A DNA stretch of 63,135 nt from Thermoplasmata archaeon (GTDB lineage: Archaea; Thermoplasmatota; Thermoplasmata; Thermoplasmatales; GCA-001856825), in assembly GCA_021817415.1 (NCBI GenBank), contig JAKAUZ010000015.1:1-63135 (forward strand), given 5' to 3'. The position numbers and the translations under genes were made by a program. The notes below the pieces were generated by a model. It ran no database searches, had not been told where the DNA came from, and saw only the letters and a program-made list of their open reading frames with translations. Positions within the stretch are counted from its first letter, which is position 1. Each line of letters begins with the position of its first letter. Below are positions 19,074 through 27,539 of the stretch, one piece after another.

Positions 19074-19087
19074 GCTAAAATATTAGC
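19074..19087 (-). promoter_or_regulatory. Variant island palindrome, norZ promoter
   Basis: GCTAAAATATTAGC, perfect five-base arms and a four-base spacer. It keeps the CTAA/TTAG core of the consensus but replaces outer C/G pairs with G/C. Its centre is 43.5 bases from the norZ GTG and about 18 from its TATA box, the same geometry as the other sites. It sits immediately beyond the stop of the regulator gene. Confidence 0.5.
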
Positions 19088-19702
19088 CTAAACTTTTCCC
19101 ATCATATGAGCATCTACTATTTTTTTGAGTGCCCTCCTCATTATAAGGTCTGCAGTCGCGGGTTTAATCGAAAATTTTTTAGCGATAGATGTCAGCGACG
19201 TCTTTCTTTTAACGTCAAAATACCCGTTTACAAGGGCGAAAAGGACTATTTCAGATTGTCTCGGAGTAAGACCAGACAACGTGGCATAGGGTATTTCTTC
19301 AAGGACGTTAAATTCAATTCCTTCAGTCTCAAATTCTTTCAGAATTCTTTTTAAGGAGTTTTTGTCGCTCAGGAGTCTATAGATCACAGTATCTTTACCC
19401 TGGGACCTTGCTGAAAGCACAACCGAATTGAGTTTCGCAAGAATCCTGCAGGAATCGCAGCTGGCTGAAAGGGCCAGTATCTTGTCTCTCCTTAAGGCAG
19501 ACACTTTGACTCCCTCTTGCCTGAGGGCAGCTGTGACATCCTTGTGATTCTGCCCTAGCTCTAGTAGATGGGACGACTCCTCTACTCCTATATTTAATTT
19601 TACTAGATTCGGGCTGAGCTTTAACCTTGAAATCACGTTGGTCACCATACAATTATCCCTTTTTACAGAGATGTCCACCTCTATCAGGCGTGCGGCTGAC
19701 AT
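19088..19702 (-). CDS. HTH_10 (Bat-type) regulator with CxxC, next to norZ
   Basis: A 204-residue protein. The N-terminal part (1-140) is an alpha/beta region containing SASCDSCRILAKL (Cys82, Cys85; also Cys18). The C-terminus (about 148-200) is the bacterio-opsin-activator HTH: LTPRQSEIVLFALVNGYFD followed by TSLTSIAKKFSIKPATADLIMRRA. It lies 50 bases upstream of norZ on the same strand. Haloarchaeal NarO, which controls denitrification genes, has the same HTH and a Cys-rich sensor, so this may sense NO or redox state through a metal at CxxC. It resembles the regulator at 28048-28680. Confidence 0.82.
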   Translation of the reverse strand: MSAARLIEVDISVKRDNCMVTNVISRLKLSPNLVKLNIGVEESSHLLELGQNHKDVTAALRQEGVKVSALRRDKILALSASCDSCRILAKLNSVVLSARSQGKDTVIYRLLSDKNSLKRILKEFETEGIEFNVLEEIPYATLSGLTPRQSEIVLFALVNGYFDVKRKTSLTSIAKKFSIKPATADLIMRRALKKIVDAHMMGKV

Positions 19703-19824
19703 TGAATTAACATCGGGATTAACTATTTCTGCATTTCCAGATTTAGATACTGTTGCAGATGCTACTTCAAGTTAAAAAATCTTGAAAGGAAAGGTTAATC
19801 CGGCCGTCGACATTGGGAATACAA

Positions 19825-20262
19825 GTGAGTGAACAAGACATCGAAGGGTATATGACAGAAGACCACTGGGAGGTCAATGAACAAATAAAGTCCCTGTTTT
19901 CTGGAGATGACAAACTCCAGTCCAAGCTACGGGATGAAATATTCCCGAGGCTTAGAAGACACATTTTCATCGAGGAAATTGCATTATTTCCGACATTGCC
20001 AGAGAGCGCAAAAGAAGAGGTGGAATACCTGGAAAAAGAACATGGTATGATTCTAGCTACGGTAAATCAGGCAATGAATTCCAAGAACTACAAAATCAGG
20101 AAAGAAAAGCTGCTGGATCTCTATGACCTATTAGTGGAGCACAACTCGTACGAAGAATCATTTATCTACGGTCATTTCCACGGGAAGGATGCCTCCACCA
20201 TCAGGAGCATAGGATTTCCTTCCCGTGAATGGAAGTCGCTCTATGAACGGACTTTTCCATGA
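19825..20262 (+). CDS. Hemerythrin-like (HHE domain) protein 2
   Basis: A protein of 145 residues with HHE diiron motifs: TEDHWEVNEQI near residue 14, LRRHIFIEEIALFPTL near 46, KEHGMILATV near 74 and LVEHNSYEESFIYGHFH near 108. I chose GTG 19825, which has GGGA six bases upstream, over the in-frame TTG at 19813. It is divergent from the HTH_10 regulator and has no clear copy of the island palindrome. Probable role: NO/O2 binding or iron-centre repair. Confidence 0.8.
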   Translation: MSEQDIEGYMTEDHWEVNEQIKSLFSGDDKLQSKLRDEIFPRLRRHIFIEEIALFPTLPESAKEEVEYLEKEHGMILATVNQAMNSKNYKIRKEKLLDLYDLLVEHNSYEESFIYGHFHGKDASTIRSIGFPSREWKSLYERTFP

Positions 20263-20382
20263 TTCCTGACCCCGAGAATTCTGGATTGGCGAACTTCTCT
20301 CCTCCATTCCTGCTTCAGGAGAAAGAGAAGCAATTTTATGAGGAAACTGTACCTCGGTTTAGGAGTTCTAAATCCCATATTT

Positions 20383-21015
20383 TTATGCACACTCCCCTCT
20401 GCTGATCTTAGCCTGGACCTCCTTGTGGTCCTCGTCTTTAGGTGCAGGCGACACGACGTGAATTGCCTCCATGTCGGTTCTGGCAACAATCCCTCTCCTT
20501 TTTCCTCTAGGAACTATGAGAATGCTGCCTGGCTCCAACTGAAACTCTTGGTCTCCCCCAGTTGCTGTCCCCGTCCCCTTGATGACAGCAAATATTAGAT
20601 CTACCTGAGGTGAATGAACTGGAATGCACTGACCGCCCTTAATATAAGTTAGAATGACCTTGTAGCTATCCCCCGAATATACACCAACTGGGCTAAACAT
20701 ATCATCCAAATAATGTCTTTCCGAATCCATACTTGTAAACTTAACACCGTCATGCAGCTCTGCAACTTGGCCCTTGACCAATATACTCTCATATGCTCCA
20801 TCCTCCCGCTCTTTTGAAGAATATGCTGATTCATCAATTGGGATGCCGTTATGCTTAATCTCTGCGATAAGATGTATTGGCTCACGGTCTGAAATTATCA
20901 GAATCTCTTCTCCTGGGTTTAATCCCTTGAATATTTCGACCACCTTATTATGCCTCTCAGTTGGTGTAGTTTCCCTGACATCAATTATCAGCTGCTTCCG
21001 ATTTTGGTGTTCCAT
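20383..21015 (-). CDS. DUF2249-cupin fusion protein
   Basis: A 210-residue protein. Residues about 8-80 match DUF2249 (LIIDVRETTPTERHNKVVEIFKGLNPGEEILIISDREP), a domain usually found with hemerythrins or NO-related proteins. Residues about 110-195 form a cupin barrel (GGQCIPVHSPQVDLIFAVIKGTG, LEPGSILIVPRGKRRG), with His in IPVHSPQVD as possible metal ligand. The ATG at 21015 is at the predicted transcription start: TATA-like ATTTAAAT is about 25 bases and the palindrome 42.5 bases upstream. Likely cytoplasmic metal-binding or NO-related protein; exact activity unknown. Confidence 0.82.
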   Translation of the reverse strand: MEHQNRKQLIIDVRETTPTERHNKVVEIFKGLNPGEEILIISDREPIHLIAEIKHNGIPIDESAYSSKEREDGAYESILVKGQVAELHDGVKFTSMDSERHYLDDMFSPVGVYSGDSYKVILTYIKGGQCIPVHSPQVDLIFAVIKGTGTATGGDQEFQLEPGSILIVPRGKRRGIVARTDMEAIHVVSPAPKDEDHKEVQAKISRGECA

Positions 21016-21049
21016 AAGGTGTTACACTCGGAAATAATTTAAATGCGTT

Positions 21050-21065
21050 CCCTTAATTATTAGGG
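21050..21065 (-). promoter_or_regulatory. Island palindrome, DUF2249-cupin promoter
   Basis: CCCTTAATTATTAGGG, within a longer symmetric TTCCC...GGGAA (21048-21067). Centre is 42.5 bases from ATG 21015 and about 17 from the TATA-like ATTTAAAT. Confidence 0.7.
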
Positions 21066-21142
21066 AATAGAATAATTATGAAACCCACAGACTAGCAGGC
21101 AGGAGAAGATAACGAAAGACGGAATGCTGGAACAGTCTATTT

Positions 21143-22300
21143 CTAGTAAGCAGGCGTTGGTGCGGGGGACGGTGAGATGATCCTCCTGAGATTGAAAACA
21201 AATGCAAGTATTGCAATTATCAAGACGTATCCGGATAGATATGAGACAAAATTCAGAATATAGCCAGAACCGAAGCCTAAGTCTCCATACACTCTCATCG
21301 TGGTCGCTATTGTAATGATTAGAATGGGTGAAAACGTTACCCTATCCTGAACGGCGTTCTTTTTCAACGTCATCGGGAATATTATCGGACTATGTGCTAT
21401 AATGAAAGTGCCAATAAATCCAAGAGCGATAGAATGTGTTGCTGCATCTAATATGTCCTCAGAGGTGGTTAATTGAAATGCAAAGAGTGCTATGCCAATG
21501 AATAACCAAGAATAAGCAACTATTACACCAGTCCTCAGATAAGTTTGAAACTTCCCCCTTCTGGGACTACTGTGAAACGATGGATCGAATCTCAGAGCCG
21601 TCAGAATCATGAGGAGGAGAATAATTATCGACGAGCCCATTATTAAGCTCCGGCCAAAATATTGAGGATATTCCACAGAAGCAAAAGCGGTTAGCACGAT
21701 GATCCAAGAGAGCGCTGCCTGGAGTCCTATAACTTTCCTGCCCATTCCACGAATAAATCCAAGCTCGACTCTTTCAGCTACTATGTATATGATGGGGAAT
21801 AGTAAGGCCAGATACGTAAGCTGGATGTTCATCCAGATCGTAGAGCTCATATTTGCAATTGCGGTAAGGGCGATAGCAGCAACAGACGCACCAAACATCC
21901 ACCGTATCCCGGCTACACTATGGCCCATTTTACTGGTCAGAAAGTGGAGAAAAAGAATAGAAGATATGATGACGAATATTAGTCCGATATCAACTAGAAC
22001 AGGATTGTTCATTAAGTATCCCGTAGAAACAATTACAGTACCGGAAAAGAGGAAAAAGATGATTGGCCTGGAAATTTTGAACGTGTTCAAGAACTTGAAC
22101 TTCTCCATGCTTTCTAGCTTTTCAGTGATAAGAAGACCTCCTATGACTCCAAAGATCATGATATCCGGGTGGAACAATATATCATCCGCCAGAGAGGAGC
22201 TGGCCTCATAACCAGAAGAGAGTGCTAGAGAAGAGAGTCCGATCAAAATGCCAATGACGAGTGACAGTGCTGAAAAAACCAGCCCTATATAAACAATCAA
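21143..22300 (-). CDS. NnrS-like polytopic membrane protein
   Basis: A 385-residue protein with about twelve hydrophobic segments. Features recalling NnrS (a haem/copper membrane protein protecting against NO stress) are FHPDIMIFGVIGGLLI near residue 43, a central FPIIYIVAERVELG and DAATHSIALGFIGTFIIAHSPIIFP near 290, with the conserved histidines. The start is a TTG at 22300 preceded by AAAGGAC; no other start lies between it and an upstream stop. The leader is about 47 bases, since the TATA-like GATTAAATG is near 22372. Function in NO tolerance is inferred from family likeness and neighbours. Confidence 0.7.
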   Translation of the reverse strand: MIVYIGLVFSALSLVIGILIGLSSLALSSGYEASSSLADDILFHPDIMIFGVIGGLLITEKLESMEKFKFLNTFKISRPIIFFLFSGTVIVSTGYLMNNPVLVDIGLIFVIISSILFLHFLTSKMGHSVAGIRWMFGASVAAIALTAIANMSSTIWMNIQLTYLALLFPIIYIVAERVELGFIRGMGRKVIGLQAALSWIIVLTAFASVEYPQYFGRSLIMGSSIIILLLMILTALRFDPSFHSSPRRGKFQTYLRTGVIVAYSWLFIGIALFAFQLTTSEDILDAATHSIALGFIGTFIIAHSPIIFPMTLKKNAVQDRVTFSPILIITIATTMRVYGDLGFGSGYILNFVSYLSGYVLIIAILAFVFNLRRIISPSPAPTPAY

Positions 22301-22381
22301 GTGAGGTCCTTTATCGAATTCCTTTAAGGTGCGGTTGTTTGCTGACGTGACTGTTTATCCGGAAGTACATTTAATCCTAAC

Positions 22382-22397
22382 CCCTAAGATATTAGGA
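22382..22397 (-). promoter_or_regulatory. Island palindrome, NnrS-like promoter
   Basis: CCCTAAGATATTAGGA. Centre is about 17 bases upstream of the TATA-like GATTAAATG (near 22372), as in the other sites, although the gene itself starts farther downstream because of a leader. Confidence 0.65.
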
Positions 22398-22451
22398 CGA
22401 TTCGGATTACCTCCCGTCCCTCGGCAGCATTAATGTGGGAAGATGATATAA

Positions 22452-22862
22452 TCAGGCCAGCCTGGTGGACGAAAGATCTATCAAATGGATAAGTGTCGCA
22501 ATTACCAGAAGAGTGAGACCTGATATGACAAGGTAAATTTCTGAGAACCCATTTAATCCAATAAAGGTGGCTATAGTACCCGTATTCAGTGAAATGATTT
22601 CGGATACGATCAACGAGTGCCTGAATTCTTTCTTGTTGCCATAGGAAGGCATCATTATATTGGTAATGCCGAATACCATTGAACCAACAAATCCAAACAG
22701 CCATAAAATGTAGATGGCATCCCTGTTTAGAGTTACAAAGGGTAGAAAGCTAATGATCATTGCAATCAGTCCAGCGAGAAGATACAGAAAAGCCTCTGTG
22801 GTGAATACAAGGTTCAGTTTAATATATCCGCCGCTCAGATTAGGTGACCTGCTAGCGCTCAT
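22452..22862 (-). CDS. Short NorB/cbb3-like four-helix membrane protein
   Basis: A 136-residue protein with four helices. The motif LWLFGFVGSMVFGITNIMMPSYGNKKEF resembles helices of NorB/CcoN or NnrS-type proteins, but it is too short to be an enzyme alone and its characteristic His residues are few. It lies 151 bases upstream of the NnrS-like gene, same strand, with its own palindrome and TATA box (AGTTTAAAAT). It might be a small partner of NorZ or of the NnrS-like protein (inference). Confidence 0.7.
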   Translation of the reverse strand: MSASRSPNLSGGYIKLNLVFTTEAFLYLLAGLIAMIISFLPFVTLNRDAIYILWLFGFVGSMVFGITNIMMPSYGNKKEFRHSLIVSEIISLNTGTIATFIGLNGFSEIYLVISGLTLLVIATLIHLIDLSSTRLA

Positions 22863-22903
22863 AGAACTGTGGTCTCAATTATCATCGAATATTTTAAACT
22901 CGT

Positions 22904-22919
22904 CCCTAAAACCTTAGGA
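22904..22919 (-). promoter_or_regulatory. Island palindrome, promoter of 136-residue membrane gene
   Basis: CCCTAAAACCTTAGGA, centre 49.5 bases from ATG 22862 and about 16.5 from the TATA-like AGTTTAAAAT. Lies 34 bases from the next palindrome, which serves the divergent hemerythrin gene. Confidence 0.7.
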
Positions 22920-22953
22920 ATGTGGGATGAACTGCATTTCAATTGTCCTGAGT

Positions 22954-22969
22954 CCCTTAAGGAATAGGG
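22954..22969 (+). promoter_or_regulatory. Island palindrome, hemerythrin 3 promoter
   Basis: CCCTTAAGGAATAGGG, centre 42.5 bases from ATG 23004 and about 18 from the TATA-like TAATAAAGG (22976-22984). One site per direction serves this divergent promoter region. Confidence 0.7.
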
Positions 22970-23003
22970 ATTAGGTAATAAAGGCGAAACCTCATCGCAA
23001 TAT

Positions 23004-23477
23004 ATGAAACCAAGAGTTTTGCCTTTAAAAGACCTTATGGTTGAATTGGAGGAGGAGCATGATGCTATATCCAGTGCAGTCAGCCAGGCGGAAAATGAAG
23101 TTGAAAAGTCAAATTACCAAAATGGTGCTGAAATTTCTAGGAAAGTGGTTGATTTGCTTTCACAACATACGATAGACGAGCAAAGCTCCCTTTTAGGATA
23201 TCTCATAAAGAAGCTCGGAAGGGATAGGTCTAAAAGGGACATAGAAATTATGAGGGTTCAGACACAGATAATGAATCTTGCAAAGAAGATATCTAAAACA
23301 TTTGCGCAAGGCGGGAGAGCAGAAGCGGCTGACATAAAGAATCTAAGATTTTTGCTTATGAAGCAATTCATGCATGAGAAAGCATTATTCGAGCAGGCTT
23401 CCTCTTTTATTGATACCGAATTAAAGGAAGAGTATTTCCAGGAAGTTGACAGATATGTCAATGAAGGTGGGAAGTGA
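23004..23477 (+). CDS. Hemerythrin-like (HHE domain) protein 3
   Basis: A 157-residue helical protein with the expected pattern: LEEEHDAISSAVSQAE near residue 14, LLSQHTIDEQSSLLGYLI near 52 (H...E), and FLLMKQFMHEKALFEQAS near 118-128 (H...E). The third and second motifs are weaker than in the other three HHE proteins. The ATG at 23004 coincides with the predicted transcription start (TATA centre 25 bases upstream), and the island palindrome is 42.5 bases upstream. Likely an NO/O2-binding or iron-repair protein under NO control. Confidence 0.78.
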   Translation: MKPRVLPLKDLMVELEEEHDAISSAVSQAENEVEKSNYQNGAEISRKVVDLLSQHTIDEQSSLLGYLIKKLGRDRSKRDIEIMRVQTQIMNLAKKISKTFAQGGRAEAADIKNLRFLLMKQFMHEKALFEQASSFIDTELKEEYFQEVDRYVNEGGK

Positions 23478-23686
23478 GAGAGAGCAACGCAATATCTTTT
23501 TCAAATTATTATTCTTTAATTCTTTTTATATGGTTTGAAGTCACTGGTTCAATATCCGCTTCGCTATGAAGGAAAGGTCAATTCCTACGTGCTCTGCTTA
23601 GGCAATTGATTAAACATATTGAAATATCTTTAATCGCAACGATTCGATTTTTCTACTTTGGAAAATGAAAGGAAAAACAGAATTAA

Positions 23687-25378
23687 TCATTGCTTACTGG
23701 TGTCAGTTTCAGGTTCGTAGTCTATCCATTCCCTCATGCTTGCAATCAGGTACCCTTTTGCCTGTTCAAAGGTTAAAAACGGTGGCATTGGTTTCAAGTT
23801 TGGATCAGTGATTGCCTCTAGAAGGAACGGTCCTTTACTTTCTAACATGGTACTCACTCCGTTCCTGATTTCCTTGCTGTCTCTTATCGTCAGTGAATCT
23901 ATTTCGTAAGCTCTTGCAAGAAGGGAAAAATCGGGATTCACAAGGTCGACACCCCACTCAGGATAACCCATAACCTCCTGCTCATATTTTATCATAGCAA
24001 GCTTGCTGTTGTTGAATACAACAATCTTCATTGGGAGATTATATTTCTTGACCGTCGAGAGCTCCATTGCAGTCATTGCCAGTCCTCCATCTCCCACAGC
24101 TGATATGACCTGCCTTCCTGTGGACAATGACACTCCTACTGCGCCAGGCAACGCACACCCCATTGACGCCAGTGCGCCGGAAAAGAGGAATCTTTGCCCA
24201 GCAGACGCTCCGAAATGCCTTGCAATCCAGACAGTTGTATTGCCGGTATCTGTGACTATTACAGCATCCTTATCGGCATACTCAGAGAGTGCTCTCGAAA
24301 GAAGGGCTGGATTGGTTGTTCTGGTTTCCCTCTCCTCGATTTTCCTCAGTTCATTCCTCCAGGCATTCATTGATCTTTCGAACTCAAGGTAATACTTGCT
24401 TTCCTTTTCTTGCACTGAATTAATCACCGAATTCAGGAAATGATGAGCGTCCGAATTGATTGGCACATCAACTGGCAACTCATTCCCGAGATTACCAGGA
24501 TCGGTGTCGACCTGAATCATCTTGATATCACGAGGAATGAACTTCCGATAGGGAAAGGTCGATCCTATCTCTATGATAAGGTCTGACCCATTGATTGCCT
24601 CCACAGACGGACGGGAGCCTAGGAGGCCAAGTCCACCAAACACCTGCTTGGAATCGTCTGAAAATATGCCCTTACCAAGCAGTGCATATATGATAGGTGC
24701 TCCAATTCTCTCTGAAAATGTCTCCAAGCTCTCCCTCTCACTAAGAGCCCCCCTTCCTATCAATAAAACAGGGTGTCTGCTGCTGTTGATTAATTTTAAA
24801 GCGGCACTCATATCGTAAGCTATGGTTCCTGAGACTATTTCAGTATTCACAATTCTTGGCAGTTCCACCTTCTTCATCAAAATGTTTACCGGAAAGTTGA
24901 GATGAGATACTCCTCTCAACCTTTTGGCTTCCCTTATTGCCTTGGAGATAAGATTCGGGGCAGTTAAAGGATCAATGACCATCTTATTGAAAACTGCTAC
25001 GTCATCGAAGAGTTTTACCAGGTTCACTTCCTGATGATAATCCTCCCCATAGAGATCGCTGCTAACCTGTCCGGTAATGGCTATGACTGGGACCTTGTCA
25101 GTCTTTGCATCGTACAATCCATTGATCAAATGAATCGACCCTGGTCCAGATGTCCCGAAGCATGCGGCAAGGTTTCCGTTGAACTTGGCATCGAAGGAAG
25201 CTGCGAAAGCCCCTCCCTCTTCGTGACGGACCTGTATATATTTTAGGGATTGACTTCTGCGAACTGTTTCAACAAATGGATCAATTGAGTCTCCGGGCAC
25301 CCCATATGCTCTCTTTACCCCTCCCATTAACAGAAAATCAACCAGTATATCTGCTACTGTCTTTCTCATGAACATCAC
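23687..25378 (-). CDS. Pyruvate oxidase-like thiamine-diphosphate enzyme
   Basis: A 563-residue TPP/FAD-type enzyme of the POX/acetolactate synthase family. Residues 1-170 carry the pyrimidine-binding domain (VRHEEGGAFAAS, Glu near 54; GTSGPGSIHLINGLYDAKTDKVPVIAITGQ; YHQEVNLVKLFDDVAVFN), then a central FAD-type domain, then the pyrophosphate domain with GDGGLAMTAMELSTVKKYN...FNNSKLAMI. Phrases such as GLYDAK and the FQEV-like segment favour pyruvate oxidase over acetolactate synthase. Electrons could go to quinone (PoxB type) or O2. Under island-palindrome control, it may supply electrons for NorZ (inference). Weak TATA suggests activator dependence. Confidence 0.8.
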   Translation of the reverse strand: MMFMRKTVADILVDFLLMGGVKRAYGVPGDSIDPFVETVRRSQSLKYIQVRHEEGGAFAASFDAKFNGNLAACFGTSGPGSIHLINGLYDAKTDKVPVIAITGQVSSDLYGEDYHQEVNLVKLFDDVAVFNKMVIDPLTAPNLISKAIREAKRLRGVSHLNFPVNILMKKVELPRIVNTEIVSGTIAYDMSAALKLINSSRHPVLLIGRGALSERESLETFSERIGAPIIYALLGKGIFSDDSKQVFGGLGLLGSRPSVEAINGSDLIIEIGSTFPYRKFIPRDIKMIQVDTDPGNLGNELPVDVPINSDAHHFLNSVINSVQEKESKYYLEFERSMNAWRNELRKIEERETRTTNPALLSRALSEYADKDAVIVTDTGNTTVWIARHFGASAGQRFLFSGALASMGCALPGAVGVSLSTGRQVISAVGDGGLAMTAMELSTVKKYNLPMKIVVFNNSKLAMIKYEQEVMGYPEWGVDLVNPDFSLLARAYEIDSLTIRDSKEIRNGVSTMLESKGPFLLEAITDPNLKPMPPFLTFEQAKGYLIASMREWIDYEPETDTSKQ

Positions 25379-25413
25379 GTGTCATTAAGTAAGTCAGAGT
25401 GTACATCCATAAT

Positions 25414-25429
25414 CCCTACACTGTTAGGG
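25414..25429 (-). promoter_or_regulatory. Island palindrome, pyruvate oxidase promoter
   Basis: CCCTACACTGTTAGGG, centre 43.5 bases from the ATG at 25378. The TATA region behind it is poor (ATTATGGATG), fitting dependence on an activator. Confidence 0.68.
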
Positions 25430-25578
25430 TTCAATCCCAAAGAAATGAAATCCATGATTTTTTGACAAAGGCTTTCTAACAATGTCTGCTAACATTTTTT
25501 AAAAGTTCTTTTTCAATTTACAAATATGATTTATTGACGATATACTATCGGGAATACTAAGATGAGGAGAGGAATTCG

Positions 25579-26028
25579 ATGAGAATAGATTATGAGAGAC
25601 TTGAACCAAATGCAGTGAAAGCAATACTTGGTTTGAAGGAATTTGTGAGGACAACAGGCCTAGATGAATCGCTTATCGGCTTGATTGAAATCAGATCTTC
25701 CCAGATAAATGGATGCGCTTACTGTCTGGACATGCATACTCAGGACGCAACCGCAATGGGGGAAAAGGAACAGCGCATTTTCTGCATTAGCGCGTGGAGA
25801 GATGCACCCTTCTTTTCAGATAGGGAAAAGGTGGCTCTGGAGTTCACCGAAGCAGTTACAAGAATATCTGAAAATGGAGTTGATGATGATCTCTACAACA
25901 GGGTTAGGACTCATTTCAATGAACGGGAATTCATCGGTTTGGTGATGGCAATAAATACAATAAACTGCTGGAACAGGATTTCAATATCGTGTGGGCTGAC
26001 CGCCGGAATGTATAAGCGGAGTCCTTAA
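25579..26028 (+). CDS. AhpD-like alkylhydroperoxidase (carboxymuconolactone decarboxylase family)
   Basis: A 149-residue helical protein with the AhpD signature: SSQINGCAYCLDMHTQDA, giving a CxxC (Cys46, Cys49) and His53. Such proteins reduce peroxides or act as disulfide carriers. The upstream region (25431-25578) has a GAGGAG ribosome site but no palindrome; the closest one belongs to the divergent gene. It may defend against oxidants arising with NO, or against H2O2 if the neighbouring oxidase makes it (inference). Confidence 0.85.
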   Translation: MRIDYERLEPNAVKAILGLKEFVRTTGLDESLIGLIEIRSSQINGCAYCLDMHTQDATAMGEKEQRIFCISAWRDAPFFSDREKVALEFTEAVTRISENGVDDDLYNRVRTHFNEREFIGLVMAINTINCWNRISISCGLTAGMYKRSP

Positions 26029-26067
26029 ACTGAGGATGCACGTTAGAATATTCAACTGGGAACAATT

Positions 26068-27399
26068 TCAGGTCGAATCCACAAATATGCCCTTGTGAAA
26101 TAATGAGAACGTCCAGTCAGTTAGCACCTCGAATTTATTCCTGATAGTAGATATCCTCCAAAGATGAATGAAGCGCCAAAGGAACCACGCCGTGAATCCT
26201 GTTAGTATAACTCCATTGGAGAATTTGCAGATCCCTGTGAATCTTCCGGCGGACAGAAATGTCCCATGATCGTGATACCTGAATCTTGTCCCTAAATTTT
26301 TCCCGTTAAATTCTTCCGCAAGTCTCACTCCTAGGTACTTTCCCTCCTGGACAGCGGCAGCGGCAGTTTGCGGTGGAGGCGACTCACCTTCCCCCAAGAA
26401 TGGCAAGGCAGAGTCCCCGATTGCATAGACCTCAGCTAATGATGCAACTCTCAGGCGATTGTCAACTGCAAGCCTGTCTCCATTTCTTTCATTTAGTTTC
26501 CTCTTTAGCGAGGAAACAACGGAGCTTGTCTTGATTCCAGCAGTCCAGAAAACATTCCTTGTCTGTATATGATTTCCATCAGATAATATCACTTCAGACT
26601 CCGCAACTTCTATCACTTTTTTGCCAAGTAATAACTCTACCCCTTTTCTCTTCAGTATATTAGCCAGTTTTTCGGAAAACTCTCCGCCGATACCGCTCAT
26701 CAGTTTATCATTGGCCTCTATCAGGACGATCCGTGGAATCAAACTTCTTACCCTGTGATTTCTGTTCAGATCGTCTACGAATTCCAGAAGGGACGTAGAG
26801 AGCTCGACACCCGTAGCACCCCCACCAATTATCACAAATGTTAGGAGAGAACCCACGCTACTACCACTGTTAATCCTTGAGACTGCTTCTTTGTAAGATT
26901 CTAGTACCCTATTCCTTGCCTTCTCACCGTCTTTTATGCTCTTAAGCGGTAGGCTGTGTTCCTTGACCCCAGGTATACCGAAGTCATTACTTTCAGAGCC
27001 CAGTGCAATTATAAGACGGTCGTAATGAACGGTGCCCTTTGTAGTTACAACCTCATTCCTCTCTGGAATTATTTCGGTAGTATCAGCCTCAATGAACCTA
27101 TAACCAAAGTCTTCAATCGTGCAACAGATGGGTGATGAAACATGGTACCCATAGACCTTTCCAGTGGCAACTTCATACAAAAGCGGAGAAAACATCATGT
27201 AGTTTCTAGAATTTATCGCGATAAGTTCAATCGCTTTCTTGGAGTCCTTCTTTATTCTCCTATTAAATGCAGTTATGAAAGAAGAACCAGCAAAGCCGGT
27301 CCCAAGTACAACAATACTAAGTTTCCCTTCTCTTCTCTCCCTCCCGGCCTCTGTGCAATCAACTGAATCATTTTGTGTTTCCCTAATGGAAATTGACAT
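26068..27399 (-). CDS. Type II NADH dehydrogenase (NDH-2-like)
   Basis: A 443-residue flavoprotein with an FAD fold LSIVVLGTGFAGSSFITAF (about residue 28), NAD-binding FVIIGGGATGVELSTSLLEF near 150, and VYAIGDSALPF near 310, as in NDH-2 enzymes that oxidise NADH and reduce quinone. A hydrophobic C-terminal stretch (GVILTGFTAWFLWRFIHL) fits membrane attachment. ATG 27399 (MSISIRETQ) is preferred to 27417: TATA-like AAGTATTTTGAA is about 25 bases and the palindrome exactly 42.5 bases upstream. Could feed quinol to NorZ. Confidence 0.88.
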   Translation of the reverse strand: MSISIRETQNDSVDCTEAGRERREGKLSIVVLGTGFAGSSFITAFNRRIKKDSKKAIELIAINSRNYMMFSPLLYEVATGKVYGYHVSSPICCTIEDFGYRFIEADTTEIIPERNEVVTTKGTVHYDRLIIALGSESNDFGIPGVKEHSLPLKSIKDGEKARNRVLESYKEAVSRINSGSSVGSLLTFVIIGGGATGVELSTSLLEFVDDLNRNHRVRSLIPRIVLIEANDKLMSGIGGEFSEKLANILKRKGVELLLGKKVIEVAESEVILSDGNHIQTRNVFWTAGIKTSSVVSSLKRKLNERNGDRLAVDNRLRVASLAEVYAIGDSALPFLGEGESPPPQTAAAAVQEGKYLGVRLAEEFNGKNLGTRFRYHDHGTFLSAGRFTGICKFSNGVILTGFTAWFLWRFIHLWRISTIRNKFEVLTDWTFSLFHKGIFVDST

Positions 27400-27433
27400 A
27401 GAGCATAATTGAACCATTCAAAATACTTCTAAT

Positions 27434-27449
27434 CCCGAAAAGGATAGGG
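27434..27449 (-). promoter_or_regulatory. Island palindrome, NDH-2 promoter
   Basis: CCCGAAAAGGATAGGG, centre 42.5 bases from ATG 27399 and about 16 from the TATA-like box. Part of a divergent pair with 27490-27505. Confidence 0.68.
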
Positions 27450-27489
27450 ATAGCTTCCTGACCGCTTGATATCAACTGCCAAATCCTAT

Positions 27490-27505
27490 CCCTTAGCATT
27501 TTGGG
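27490..27505 (+). promoter_or_regulatory. Island palindrome, hemerythrin 4 promoter
   Basis: CCCTTAGCATTTTGGG, centre 42.5 bases from ATG 27540. The TATA region is weak. The two palindromes of this divergent region are 56 bases apart, one per promoter. Confidence 0.65.
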
Positions 27506-27539
27506 ATTATGACCAATAGCAACCATTTGTTCAATCATC

